Below are positions 5,321-12,664 of a DNA stretch of 13,832 bases, one piece after another (within the stretch, counting starts at the first letter, position 1; every line of letters begins with the position of its first letter). The position numbers and the translations under genes are program-made. The notes beneath the pieces are model-generated. The model made no database searches. It had not been told where the DNA came from and saw only the letters and a program-made list of their open reading frames with translations. The stretch comes from Actinomycetota bacterium (GTDB lineage Bacteria; Actinomycetota; Acidimicrobiia; IMCC26256; PALSA-610): the NCBI GenBank assembly GCA_005779345.1, contig SXJQ01000014.1, forward strand, positions 1 through 13,832, written 5' to 3'.

Positions 5321-7663
5321 CTATACGTTCGACGTGCAGGGCAGGCCGAGGCAGACATCGCCGAAGAACCCGTCGATGCGGAGGAAGTCGCTGACCTGTT
5401 GGGCGACGCGAGGCTCCGCGCCGCCCTTGCCGTGCGGGTCGGCGCCGTACTCCGGTGAGCGCGGCGGCAGGTTGCCGAGCGGCGGCGGCGGGGTGCCGTA
5501 GTCCCACATCACGAGCACGCTGCCCGTGAACGGATTCGTCGTGATCGCGGGGATGTCCCAGAACGGTTCGACGTCGGGCTTGCGGCCATCGGCGAGCGCC
5601 GGTTGGTAGACCGAAGCACCCATCGTGCGGGCTTCGGTCTCGGTCGCGATGTTCGCCACCTGGTGGTCGCCGAATGCGGCGAGGAGCATCACCTGGTGCG
5701 CGGGCGTGCCGGGCAACGGGTCGTCGGTGAGATGCCAGGCGTACCCGTTCGCTTCGCCGCGGTCCCACAACATCTGGATGAGCGAGTAGCCAACGGTGCG
5801 ATCGATCTCGTCGGGGTAGCTCGTGAACAACACGGGCGAGAACGTGTCCCAGTGGGTACTGCGGGTGAGCAGGGTGCTGAAGTTCATCGCTGGCACACCG
5901 AGCACCGCGCGCGTCCATTCGGTCGAGATCGCGGTCGCGGCGCCGCCGAGGATCCCGCCCTGGCTGTTGCCGTTGTAGAAGACGGCGCCCGTCGCGATCA
6001 ACGGTTCCGCGGGCGCGGCCTGGAACGCGGGATGGGTCGAGAAGCCGTCGGCGCGTTTCATGAGGCGCGCGAGGAACTGGAAGTTCAGATGCGCCTGCTG
6101 CAAACGATCGGGGAGCGACGGGAAGTTCGACAGGTCGAAGAGGATGTTGGCGACGTTGCCGACGTCGTTCGTCGACATCCCGATCCAGTCGGTGCCGCAC
6201 AGCACGATCCCGTGATTGTCGATGAGTGTCCCGAACGAGTTGGCCTCCGTCGCCGCGCCGAGGAGGCCGTGGCCGTAGACGACGGCGCGGCCGGGCGTGG
6301 CGGCACCGCTCCCGTTCCACACCGACTTGGGGACGTTGCAGACGAAGTTCGCCTGGTAGGTGCCGTTGCGGACGGGAAGCCCGTCGGGGCCGGCGGTGAG
6401 CCGCTCGCCGGGCGCGCCGGCGCCGGTGAGATAGAGCGGCACCGCGAAGGTGCCCGTGACCCGGCGCTGGATCCGGCTGTTCACGTTCTCTTGCACGTTC
6501 GTGACGGTGAACGCCGGGACACCCTGGTCGATCTGCGCGTACGCATCGTCGCGCATGTGCAGGAGTCGTTCGCTCAGGTTCCGTTGCGAGGCAACCGTGA
6601 AGTCCCACGCGAGGGTCAGCGTCGGGCGGTCGACCCCGGCGGCGCGCAGCACGTCGATCGCGTCGCGCATCGCGGGTCGGCGCGTCTCGACGGCGGGGAT
6701 GAACGTCGGAAGCTCGTCGCGGTAGACGCGGAACGCCCGACTCGGCGCGATGGGTTCGCCGCCGGTGTCGACGAGATGACGCACACCGATCACGATGCGG
6801 TGTCCTTCGCGGAAGTTCCGCGCCGGGCGGATGACCACGGCACGCGTCGCGTCGCTCGTTGCCCACGAGTCGAGCTCCACGAAGTGGGGCCAGCGTTCTC
6901 CCGTGTCGGCGTCGATGAGCACGAACGCGCTGTCGTCGCCGAGCGAGGATTCGATGTCGGTGATGGGCGCGGCGCCGCTCGCGGCGAGGTCGATGCCGGG
7001 AACGTGCACCACGATCGCGGACCCGGGGCTGAAGCCGTCGTTGCGGTTCCATTCGGTCGGGTCGAACGCGGTCCCGAGCGCGTTGGCGGGGAACGTGTCG
7101 GCTGTGAACGCGACGCGCCGCCCGGTGTCGGTCGTCGCGTCGGCGACGGTGAAGTGGTCGCTCGGGAACGGAAGCTGGCAGTGGCTCTGGCCGAGGAACT
7201 CGCACGAGTCGGCGGCGCTCGTGTCGATGTCGGGTTCGCGCGAGTAGGCGATGTTCGCGACGACCTCGGTGCCGGCCGCTGTCCGCGCCGTCGCGGTGAG
7301 CATCCCGAATCCGGTGCCGAGGTCGTCGGGGGTCAGCGTCGCGGTCGCGTGGCCGGCGGCGACGGCGAAATGCCCGGTGATGTCGAGCGGATCGGTGAAG
7401 ACGTCGTTGCGGTGCAACTCGACGTGCAGGGTGCCCGGCGCGGCATCGCCGAGGCGAATGTCGACGGGAATCGCCGCGAGCCCGGCGAGTTGCGATCGGT
7501 TCGGCGGCGCGACGATCTCGATCGCCGACGCCGCGTCGCCGGGGTTACTCAGCTCCGAGGCGACGAGTTGGCAGCCCGACAGGGCGAGCGACGCTGCGGC
7601 GACGATCGCGATCCCGACGATGCGGCCCCGATGTTTGCGAACCGCGTGCTCGCGGCCGTCCAT
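5321..7663 (-). CDS. Large lipoprotein alpha/beta hydrolase (putative lipase/esterase)
   Basis: This is a 780-residue surface lipoprotein. The signal peptide ends in the lipobox LALSGC, with Cys31 the lipidated residue. About 100 residues of beta-sandwich-like sequence follow (EIVAPPNRSQLAG, VDIRLGDAAPGTLHVEL). Then comes a family segment with QLPFPSDHFTVAD near residue 165, and a C-terminal alpha/beta hydrolase domain. The latter has an oxyanion motif VVYGHGLLG (His465), a nucleophile elbow YNGNSQGG (Ser567) and GDHQVAN (Asp666/His667), a good candidate for the charge relay. This order resembles extracellular lipases of the VolA/bacterial virulence-factor lipase kind, which have a PxPxD-type N-terminal motif; that is my inference. 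GGGGGAACAC directly before ATG 7663 gives a strong ribosome-binding site. A role in hydrolysing external lipids or esters is likely. It lies downstream of, and on the same strand as, the 7778-8446 gene. Confidence 0.8.
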   Translation of the reverse strand: MDGREHAVRKHRGRIVGIAIVAAASLALSGCQLVASELSNPGDAASAIEIVAPPNRSQLAGLAAIPVDIRLGDAAPGTLHVELHRNDVFTDPLDITGHFAVAAGHATATLTPDDLGTGFGMLTATARTAAGTEVVANIAYSREPDIDTSAADSCEFLGQSHCQLPFPSDHFTVADATTDTGRRVAFTADTFPANALGTAFDPTEWNRNDGFSPGSAIVVHVPGIDLAASGAAPITDIESSLGDDSAFVLIDADTGERWPHFVELDSWATSDATRAVVIRPARNFREGHRIVIGVRHLVDTGGEPIAPSRAFRVYRDELPTFIPAVETRRPAMRDAIDVLRAAGVDRPTLTLAWDFTVASQRNLSERLLHMRDDAYAQIDQGVPAFTVTNVQENVNSRIQRRVTGTFAVPLYLTGAGAPGERLTAGPDGLPVRNGTYQANFVCNVPKSVWNGSGAATPGRAVVYGHGLLGAATEANSFGTLIDNHGIVLCGTDWIGMSTNDVGNVANILFDLSNFPSLPDRLQQAHLNFQFLARLMKRADGFSTHPAFQAAPAEPLIATGAVFYNGNSQGGILGGAATAISTEWTRAVLGVPAMNFSTLLTRSTHWDTFSPVLFTSYPDEIDRTVGYSLIQMLWDRGEANGYAWHLTDDPLPGTPAHQVMLLAAFGDHQVANIATETEARTMGASVYQPALADGRKPDVEPFWDIPAITTNPFTGSVLVMWDYGTPPPPLGNLPPRSPEYGADPHGKGGAEPRVAQQVSDFLRIDGFFGDVCLGLPCTSNV

Positions 7664-7732
7664 GTGTTCCCCCGAAGGTCCAAAGGGGACGATCTTCGCA
7701 CTCGGGGACCCGCATCACAACTGCAGCCCGGA

Positions 7733-7790
7733 CTACTGCGCCCGGATTGCTGGCGCGGTGGACTCCTGCGCGGTGGACTACTGCGCGGTG
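7733..7790 (-). repeat. 15-bp tandem repeat across the stop codon of the coiled-coil protein gene
   Basis: The unit GCGCGGTGGACTACT (plus strand) occurs at 7768-7782 and, with one change (ACT to CCT), at 7753-7767. Its first eight bases recur at 7783-7790 inside the coding region. A related CTACTGCGC lies at 7733-7741. On the coding (minus) strand this gives GCGCAGTAGTCC, GCGCAGGAGTCC and GCGCAGTAGTCC in series, so TAG at 7778-7780 is followed in frame by 14 sense codons before the next TAG at 7733-7735. Confidence 0.85.
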
Positions 7791-8446
7791 CGCTCGGCGC
7801 GAGCCGCGCTCGCCGCATCGCTCCATGTCCGGGCGCGGCCGGCGAGCGCGTCGGCCGCGGCGGCGGCCTGCCCGGCGTACGCATCGACCGCCGCGACGCG
7901 CGGCTCGGCCTCGTCGAGCGCGGTGGCGATCTCGGTGCTCGACTCCTCGAGTTCGGCGAGTGCGGCCTCGATCTCCTCGAGTTCGGTGAGTGTCGCGTCG
8001 ACATCGTCGGCGTAGGCCGCGACGTAGTGGTCGATGAGCAGTGCCGTGGCCGCGATCGCCTGGTCGACGTCTTCGATCTCGACCATGATCGTTTCGCTCT
8101 CGGTGGCGGTCACCGTGCCGTCGCCGGCCGCGTCGCCACTCGCGGCCGCGGCCTCCGAGGCCTGCTGCCAGGTCGCGCGCGCGGCGACTGCGATCTGCGC
8201 CGCCGTCTCGGCCTCGGTGGCCGACGGGTCGGGCTCGGCGATCGAGACGGCAGCGTCGGTGGCGGTCGTCGTGTCGTCGAGCGCCTGGGAGCCTGCGGTC
8301 CGTTCGTCGGTCACTGCGACCGCCGCGGTGGTCGTCCGGCTCGCCGTGTCACCAGTAGGTCGCGAGATGGCGAAGCTGCCGAGGGCACCGGCGAGTACGA
8401 CGGCGAGGACCATGGCGACGACCGCAGCCGGGTGCTTCTGGTTCAT
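7778..8446 (-). CDS. Ala-rich exported or membrane-anchored coiled-coil protein of unknown function
   Basis: This is a 222-residue protein I cannot assign to a family. Residues 8-28 are a hydrophobic helix (AAVVAMVLAVVLAGALGSFAI) after a short basic N-terminus, either an uncleaved anchor or a signal peptide. Next comes a disordered Thr/Ala/Asp-rich linker (to about residue 75). Two helical, Ala- and Glu-rich segments follow, at about 76-105 and about 125-215 (e.g. LTELEEIEAALAELEESSTEIATALDEAE), with heptad-like leucine spacing that predicts a coiled coil. The bulk should lie outside the membrane. ATG 8446 is the start of the hydrophobic segment's frame; the ribosome-binding site (GAAG) is weak. 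It precedes the lipoprotein hydrolase by 114 bases on the same strand, so both may serve the cell envelope. A large open frame exists on the opposite strand but lacks any recognisable domain. Confidence 0.65.
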   Translation of the reverse strand: MNQKHPAAVVAMVLAVVLAGALGSFAISRPTGDTASRTTTAAVAVTDERTAGSQALDDTTTATDAAVSIAEPDPSATEAETAAQIAVAARATWQQASEAAAASGDAAGDGTVTATESETIMVEIEDVDQAIAATALLIDHYVAAYADDVDATLTELEEIEAALAELEESSTEIATALDEAEPRVAAVDAYAGQAAAAADALAGRARTWSDAASAARAERTAQ

Positions 8447-8511
8447 GGGACTTCATTCGGCCGGCTGGGCCGTTTCGGGAGCGGCTCAGCTTGAATCGGA
8501 GTCCGAGTGCC

Positions 8512-8790
8512 TCAGTTCGATTCGATCCGTTCCACCAGACCCGTGGATTCGTTCTTGTAGTCGACCGACCCCACATGTGCCGCGACCCGACGCGCCAGAG
8601 CGCGCCCCCGCGTGGACCATTCGATCTCCCAGCCATCCGGCAGGGCCACACCCGTGAGTCGGTCGAAGTAACGCTCCGTCCCCTCGTCGGACCACGTTTG
8701 GAGTTCAGACGAAAGGTCGGATGGCAACTCGCCGCCGCTCCACACAGGGAAGGCGTGGTAATCCCACTGGAACAGCGCAGCCCTTCCCAC
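8512..8790 (-). CDS. Small conserved-looking hypothetical protein
   Basis: This is a protein of about 92 residues with no signal peptide or membrane segment. It starts FQWDYHAFPVWSGGELPSDLSSELQTWSD and ends RGRALARRVAAHVGSVDYKNE plus a short tail. An aromatic WDY..PVW opening, a helix and a late R-x-L-A-R-R-V helix leading to a final strand recall small uncharacterised actinobacterial proteins of this layout. I know no function for them. The start is uncertain: GTG 8790 has no clear ribosome-binding site, and the frame is open without ATG/GTG/TTG back to a TGA at 8896-8898 (a CTG lies at 8797-8799). Base use is less extreme than in neighbouring genes. It is oriented towards the coiled-coil gene, 65 bases away. 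Confidence 0.55.
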   Translation of the reverse strand: MGRAALFQWDYHAFPVWSGGELPSDLSSELQTWSDEGTERYFDRLTGVALPDGWEIEWSTRGRALARRVAAHVGSVDYKNESTGLVERIESN

Positions 8791-9089
8791 GATGCACAGT
8801 CTGCCCGCGATCCTGTGCGGGTCCGTAAGACCCCGCCGCGGTCGCGCTCGGGCGCAAAGGCGGTCAAGGGCGGGCGGGCCCGCGGGCCGAACTGTTCACG
8901 GCCCCGAGCGGCGACCCAGATCCTCAGCCTTGTCGTCGAAGGCATGAGAATGCGGGCGATCAGCCGGGCGAACCGGCGTGGCCCCGACGACGCATGCGAT
9001 GGCCGCCGGTGTCACCGATCATCCCTGGTCGGTGTCCCAGATCGCGGAACTTCTCGACTGAGCAGCGGATCCAATGGCACCATCGTGGC
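8791..9089. other. Stretch of about 300 bases without a supported gene
   Basis: Open frames here have amino-acid compositions of shadow frames (Arg/Gly/Pro-rich, no hydrophobic core). The minus-strand frame of the 8512-8790 gene remains open to 8898, so part of it may be that gene's true 5' end. GC-rich palindromic sequence around 8873-8888 (GCGGGCCCGC core) could form a hairpin. I see no RNA gene and no clear promoter. Confidence 0.4.
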
Positions 9090-9296
9090 GTGCGGAAACT
9101 GCGCGCTGCAGCGATGACGGTCATCTGGTTGCTCCTCGTCACGCCGGTCGTAGCGCTCCTCGGTCAATGGTGGGTCCGTGACTACTGGGGCGACGAGTGG
9201 GCAGTCATCGGCACCTACTTCGTCGTGGGCGCGATCATTTGGCTCGGGCTCGCTGTCGGAACGGTCGCAGCGTGGCGGGCCGCCCGCTCGAACTGA
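9090..9296 (+). CDS. Small two-helix membrane protein
   Basis: This is a 68-residue protein starting at GTG 9090 (VRKLRAAAM...), with two hydrophobic segments: residues about 9-23 (MTVIWLLLVTPVVAL) and about 42-62 (FVVGAIIWLGLAVGTVAAW). A short WWVRDYWGDEW loop joins them. The basic N-terminus and the basic RAARSN tail predict both ends in the cytoplasm. ATG 9114 would give a 60-residue version without the basic leader. No family recognised. It ends 108 bases before the ferredoxin on the same strand. The clean hydrophobic pattern supports a real gene; the role is unknown. Confidence 0.5.
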   Translation: MRKLRAAAMTVIWLLLVTPVVALLGQWWVRDYWGDEWAVIGTYFVVGAIIWLGLAVGTVAAWRAARSN

Positions 9297-9310
9297 GCCG
9301 CAACCGCCGG

Positions 9311-9338
9311 TTCGGTAGCGCCCCGAGCACGATAGGGT
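9311..9338 (+). promoter_or_regulatory. Weak candidate promoter for the ferredoxin-esterase operon
   Basis: TTCGGT (9311-9316) and TAGGGT (9333-9338) are spaced by 16 bases, with the -10 fitting TAnnnT. It lies 66 bases before the ferredoxin start. The 11-base imperfect palindrome AACCGCCGGTT (9302-9312) overlaps the upstream edge. The match is modest. Confidence 0.25.
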
Positions 9339-9404
9339 CGGCCCCTGCCGCCGGCCGAGACGGTGGCGAACCACCGAACGAACACCGAGCCCGAGGAGGC
9401 CGTC

Positions 9405-9596
9405 GTGCGGGTCGTCGTCGACTTCGACCGTTGCGAGAGCAACGCCGTGTGCATGGGCATCGCGCCCGAGGTCTTCGAGGTGCGCGACGACGACTTCCTC
9501 TACGTGTTGCAGGAGGAGCCACCCGAGGAGCTGCGCGCCAAGGTGGAAGAGGCCGTGCGGCTCTGCCCCAAGCAGGCCATCAGCCTCGAGGGCTGA
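9405..9596 (+). CDS. [3Fe-4S] ferredoxin, cytochrome P450 redox-partner type
   Basis: This is a 63-residue soluble electron carrier. Three cysteines are placed as in single-cluster ferredoxins that serve P450s: Cys10 and Cys16 (CESNAVC), and Cys54 followed by Pro (RLCPKQAI). The position of the second cluster cysteine is Asn13, so a [3Fe-4S] cluster is expected. The sequence MRVVVDFDRCESNAVCMGIAPEVF is close to the form seen in actinobacterial P450 operons. GTG 9405 is chosen because GAGGAGG (9393-9399) lies five bases upstream and the family begins with this strand; GTG 9363 would add 14 non-homologous residues. In the family it passes electrons from a ferredoxin reductase to a P450; no P450 or reductase is in the window. 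The esterase gene begins five bases after its stop, so the two form an operon. Confidence 0.9.
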   Translation: MRVVVDFDRCESNAVCMGIAPEVFEVRDDDFLYVLQEEPPEELRAKVEEAVRLCPKQAISLEG

Positions 9597-9601
9597 TCGC
9601 G

Positions 9602-10498
9602 ATGGCGAGCGAGGCCTTCGAGGTCGTCGTCGGCTTCCTGCGCGAGGCCGACCTGCTCGGTGGCGGCAAGAGCGTCGAGGAGTTGCGGGCCGCGATGGAC
9701 GCAACCTCGATCGCGGCACCGCTCCCCGAAGGTGTCACCCGCGAACCGGTCGACGCGGGGGGTGTCACCGCCGAGTGGACCCGTACGGCCGATGCCGACG
9801 CCGGCGCGGCGCTGCTCTACCTCCATGGCGGCGGCTACGTGATCGGATCGCCCGCGACGCACCGCAACCTCTGCGTGAGCCTCGCCACCGAACTCGGCGC
9901 ACCCGTGCTGTCGATCGACTACCGGCTCGCCCCCGAGCACCCGCACCCCGCGGCGGTCGACGACGCAACCGCGGCGTACCGATGGCTGCTCGACGAGGGG
10001 TTCGCGCCCGAGCACCTCGCGATCGCCGGCGACAGTGCCGGTGGCGGTCTCACGATCGCGACCCTGCTCAAGCTCCGCGACGAAGGCGTCCCGCTGCCCG
10101 CCGCCGCAGCACCGATTTCTCCCTGGGTCGACATCGCGATGACGGGCGACACGATGCGCACGCTCGCCGACGACGACCCGTTGGTGAATCCCGCCGGACT
10201 TCGCAATCTCGCCGCCTGGTTCATCGGCGACGGCGACGCGCGCGACCCCTACGCGTCACCGCTGTACGCCGACCTCGCGGGCCTGCCGCCCCTGCTCATC
10301 CACGTCGGCGAGGTCGAGACGCTCCTCGACGACGCGCGCCGCATCCACGACCGCCTCCTCGCCGCCGGGGTCGACAGCACGCTGGTGGTGTTCCCCGAGA
10401 TGGTGCACGTGTTCCACGCGTTCGTCGGCATGGTCCCCGAGGCCGCCGACGCGATCGCGCAGATCGGCCGGTACCTGCGCGGGCATCTCGGCATGTGA
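9602..10498 (+). CDS. HSL-family alpha/beta hydrolase (esterase/lipase)
   Basis: This is a 298-residue cytoplasmic esterase of the hormone-sensitive-lipase (bacterial family IV) group, at the usual length. The oxyanion motif HGGG is at 75-78, with the family's YRLAPEHPHPAAVDD at about 107-121. The nucleophile elbow GDSAGG has Ser145, and the catalytic His is His269 in PEMVHVFHAF. At the acid position the sequence is GEVETLLDD, so the acid is probably Glu239 rather than the Asp of classic members, as in many actinobacterial relatives. A helical N-terminal cap (residues 1-45) precedes the core. GAGGG nine bases before ATG 9602 overlaps the end of the ferredoxin gene. Being joined to a P450-type ferredoxin and followed by a dehydrogenase, it probably cleaves esters formed or met during lipid, steroid or terpenoid degradation; the substrate is inference. 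Confidence 0.9.
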   Translation: MASEAFEVVVGFLREADLLGGGKSVEELRAAMDATSIAAPLPEGVTREPVDAGGVTAEWTRTADADAGAALLYLHGGGYVIGSPATHRNLCVSLATELGAPVLSIDYRLAPEHPHPAAVDDATAAYRWLLDEGFAPEHLAIAGDSAGGGLTIATLLKLRDEGVPLPAAAAPISPWVDIAMTGDTMRTLADDDPLVNPAGLRNLAAWFIGDGDARDPYASPLYADLAGLPPLLIHVGEVETLLDDARRIHDRLLAAGVDSTLVVFPEMVHVFHAFVGMVPEAADAIAQIGRYLRGHLGM

Positions 10499-10504
10499 AC
10501 ATCT

Positions 10505-10555
10505 GCACCCGACCGGCCGCACCCGACCGGCCCGACCGAACCGGCAAGCGACCGG
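10505..10555 (+). repeat. Perfect 14-bp tandem repeat and further GACCGG units between esterase and dehydrogenase
   Basis: GCACCCGACCGGCC occurs twice without a gap (10505-10518 and 10519-10532). Degenerate copies of the core follow (CGACCGAACCGG, then GCGACCGG ending at 10555). The repeats occupy most of the 91-base gap in front of the dehydrogenase. They might be regulator-binding iterons or simple slippage product. Confidence 0.8.
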
Positions 10556-10589
10556 TGACCAGAGCACGATTCTGCGGAGGAGCACCACC

Positions 10590-11390
10590 ATGGGTTCGAT
10601 CGAGGGGTTCGGCGCGCTCGTCACGGGCGGCGGCAGCGGCATCGGCCTCGGCGCGGCGACGCTGCTCGCCGCGCAGGGAGCGCACGTCACGATCTGCGGG
10701 CGCACCGAGTCGCGCCTGATCGCCGCGGTCGCCGAGATCGCCGGGTCGGCGGCGCCGGGCACGACCGTCGGCCACGTCGTCGCCGACATCACCGACGAGG
10801 CCCAGATCGCCGCGGCGGTCGACGCGGCCGCGGCGGTCACCGGTCGACTCGATGCGGTGTTCGCGAACGCGGGTGGGTCGCTGCACATGGGTGCGATCGC
10901 CGACGCCGACGTCGACGCGTTCCGCGCGACGGTCGACGTGAACCTCACCGGAACGTTCCTGACGATCAAGCACGCGGCGAAGCGGATGGCATCGCAGACG
11001 CCGAGCGGCGGGTCGATCGTGACGATGTCGAGCGGCGCGGGTGCGTTCCCGCATCGTTTCCTGCCCGCGTACGGCGCGGCCAAGGCGGGGATCGACACGT
11101 TGACCCGTTACGCCGCCGAGGAGTGGGGCGTGCACGGAATCCGGGTGAACAGCGTGCAACCGGGGATCGTCGCCGACGACCTCATGGCGCCGATCACCGC
11201 GGGCGGCAAACTCATGGACGACTACCTCGAGCAGATGCCACTGCACCGCGCCGGCACGGTCGACGACATCGCGGCTGCCGTCCGGTTCCTCGTCGGTCCG
11301 GGTTCGACGTGGATCACGGGTGTTGCGCTCCCGATCGACGGAGGCCATCACCTGCGTCGCGGCGCGAACTACCAACTGCTGTTCTCCTGA
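10590..11390 (+). CDS. Short-chain dehydrogenase/reductase (classical SDR)
   Basis: This is a 266-residue NAD(P)-dependent oxidoreductase. Cofactor-binding TGGGSGIG is at 12-19, Asp66 (VVADITD) contacts adenine, and NAG is at 93-95. The catalytic tetrad is Asn118, Ser148, Tyr161 and Lys165 (YGAAKAG). PGIV (191-194) follows, with a substrate loop after it and a C-terminal GGHH turn. After strand 2 the sequence is CGRTESRL, with Arg38 and no Asp, which suggests NADP(H), although catabolic SDRs can differ. Members oxidise hydroxyl groups of steroids, hydroxyacyl-CoAs, terpenols and similar compounds. ATG 10590 has GGAGGAG about eight bases upstream. It follows the esterase by 91 bases and is convergent with the exporter gene (22-base gap). 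Likely part of the same degradation group as the ferredoxin and esterase. Confidence 0.9.
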   Translation: MGSIEGFGALVTGGGSGIGLGAATLLAAQGAHVTICGRTESRLIAAVAEIAGSAAPGTTVGHVVADITDEAQIAAAVDAAAAVTGRLDAVFANAGGSLHMGAIADADVDAFRATVDVNLTGTFLTIKHAAKRMASQTPSGGSIVTMSSGAGAFPHRFLPAYGAAKAGIDTLTRYAAEEWGVHGIRVNSVQPGIVADDLMAPITAGGKLMDDYLEQMPLHRAGTVDDIAAAVRFLVGPGSTWITGVALPIDGGHHLRRGANYQLLFS

Positions 11391-11412
11391 CCGCGGCGCG
11401 CGTGTCTCGGGC

Positions 11413-12636
11413 TCAGGCGTCGATCGCGGGGAGCAGTCGGCGGACGCTCACGGCGACGAGCACCATCGCCATGATCGCCGCGTCGCCGGCGAGCACCCAG
11501 CGCACCCCGACGCGGTCGGCGAGCCACCCCATCGTGACGACCCCGGTCGGGAAGCAGAGACCGAACGTCATCAACCAGACGCTCGTGACGCGCCCGCGGT
11601 GCGCGTCGTCGGAGAGACGTTGGATCGCGCCATGGTCGGTGGCCACGATCACGAGGTAGGCAGCACCGAACACGATCATCGCCGCGATCGCCCACGGCAA
11701 CGACGGCGCGAGCGCGAGCCCGGCGAGGCCGAACGTGGCGAGCGCGAGCCCGATCCGGAGCGCACTCGACGCGCGGCCGCGTTCGTCGGTCGCGCCGTGC
11801 ACGATCGCCGCGCCGATCGCGCCGATCCCGAGCGCACCGAGCAGGAGTCCGTACGCGGCAGCGTCGATGTGCAGCGAAGACTGCGCGAGGTCGGGCACGA
11901 GCTGCACGATCGGCGCGCCGACGAGCGCGAAGACGGAGTGCACGCCGATCGCGACGACGAGACCGCGCTGTGACCGCACGTACCGCAGCCCGGCGCGCCA
12001 CCGCTCGAACGTGCCCTCGGCGGTCATCGGAGCCACCGCGGGCGCGGCCGACATGCGAACGAGCGCTCCGATCACCACCACGTAGCTGAGCGCGTTGAGG
12101 CCGAACGCCGTCCCCGCTCCGTACCGCGCGATCGCGATTCCCGCCGTCATCGGACCGAGCGCACGCGCGACGTTGAACTGTGTCGAGTTCAGCGTGATCG
12201 CGTTCGACAGATCGGTCGGGGGCACGAGTTCGGCCGGCAGCGACTGCCAGGCGGGCGTCTGGAGCGCCACCACCACACCGGAGAGGAGCGACAGCACGAA
12301 CAGGGCCGTGTAGCCCGCGTGGTAGCGCTCCCATGCGATCCACAGCGCGACCGCGAGCAGCATCATCACGGCGTTCGTCACGACGAGGAGCCGCCGCCGC
12401 GCGAAGCGGTCGGCGAGCACGCCGCCCGCCGGGCCGAGGATCAACAACGGGACGACGCCGACGAAGGCGATGAGCGTGGTGCGCAACGCCGATCCGGTCT
12501 CGCGTTGGACGACCCAGGCCAGCGCGGCGATCTGCATGTTGGTGCCGACGCTCGAGACGAGCCCGCCGACGAAGAACTGCCGGAAATCCCGGTGAGCGAG
12601 CGCCCGGAGTGGCCGGGGGAGATCGGTGGTGGTCAC
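11413..12636 (-). CDS. MFS transporter, EntS/MFS_3-like efflux family
   Basis: This is a 407-residue inner-membrane protein with about 12 hydrophobic helices. It opens with PLRALAHRDFRQFFVGGLVSSVGTNMQ, the start typical of the MFS_3 (transmembrane secretion effector, enterobactin-exporter-like) group. MFS motif A, GGVLADRFARRR, is at about 71-82 between helices 2 and 3. A TPAWQSLPAELVP segment near 127-139 is also characteristic. A longer cytoplasmic loop (about 200-215) divides the two six-helix halves. The family exports siderophores, drugs or metabolites by proton exchange; the substrate is unknown here. Start is GTG 12636, with GGGAG about 12 bases upstream; no nearer start keeps the first helix. 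It is divergent from the acyl-CoA dehydrogenase, and the KstR-like palindrome lies between them, so the two may be regulated together. Confidence 0.85.
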   Translation of the reverse strand: MTTTDLPRPLRALAHRDFRQFFVGGLVSSVGTNMQIAALAWVVQRETGSALRTTLIAFVGVVPLLILGPAGGVLADRFARRRLLVVTNAVMMLLAVALWIAWERYHAGYTALFVLSLLSGVVVALQTPAWQSLPAELVPPTDLSNAITLNSTQFNVARALGPMTAGIAIARYGAGTAFGLNALSYVVVIGALVRMSAAPAVAPMTAEGTFERWRAGLRYVRSQRGLVVAIGVHSVFALVGAPIVQLVPDLAQSSLHIDAAAYGLLLGALGIGAIGAAIVHGATDERGRASSALRIGLALATFGLAGLALAPSLPWAIAAMIVFGAAYLVIVATDHGAIQRLSDDAHRGRVTSVWLMTFGLCFPTGVVTMGWLADRVGVRWVLAGDAAIMAMVLVAVSVRRLLPAIDA

Positions 12637-12664
12637 GGCTGGAGGTGGCTCCCGGCGACAAACG

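Noticed and set aside
7664..7777. Promoter for the lipoprotein gene (TTGTGA-N17-GAAGAT on the minus strand)
   Set aside because: Only three of six bases match in the -10 hexamer, so it is not better than chance here.
5603..8494. Open frame of 963 codons on the plus strand
   Set aside because: It is antisense to the lipoprotein hydrolase and the coiled-coil protein. Its composition (Arg, Gly, Val, Asp) is that of a shadow frame, with no recognisable motif.
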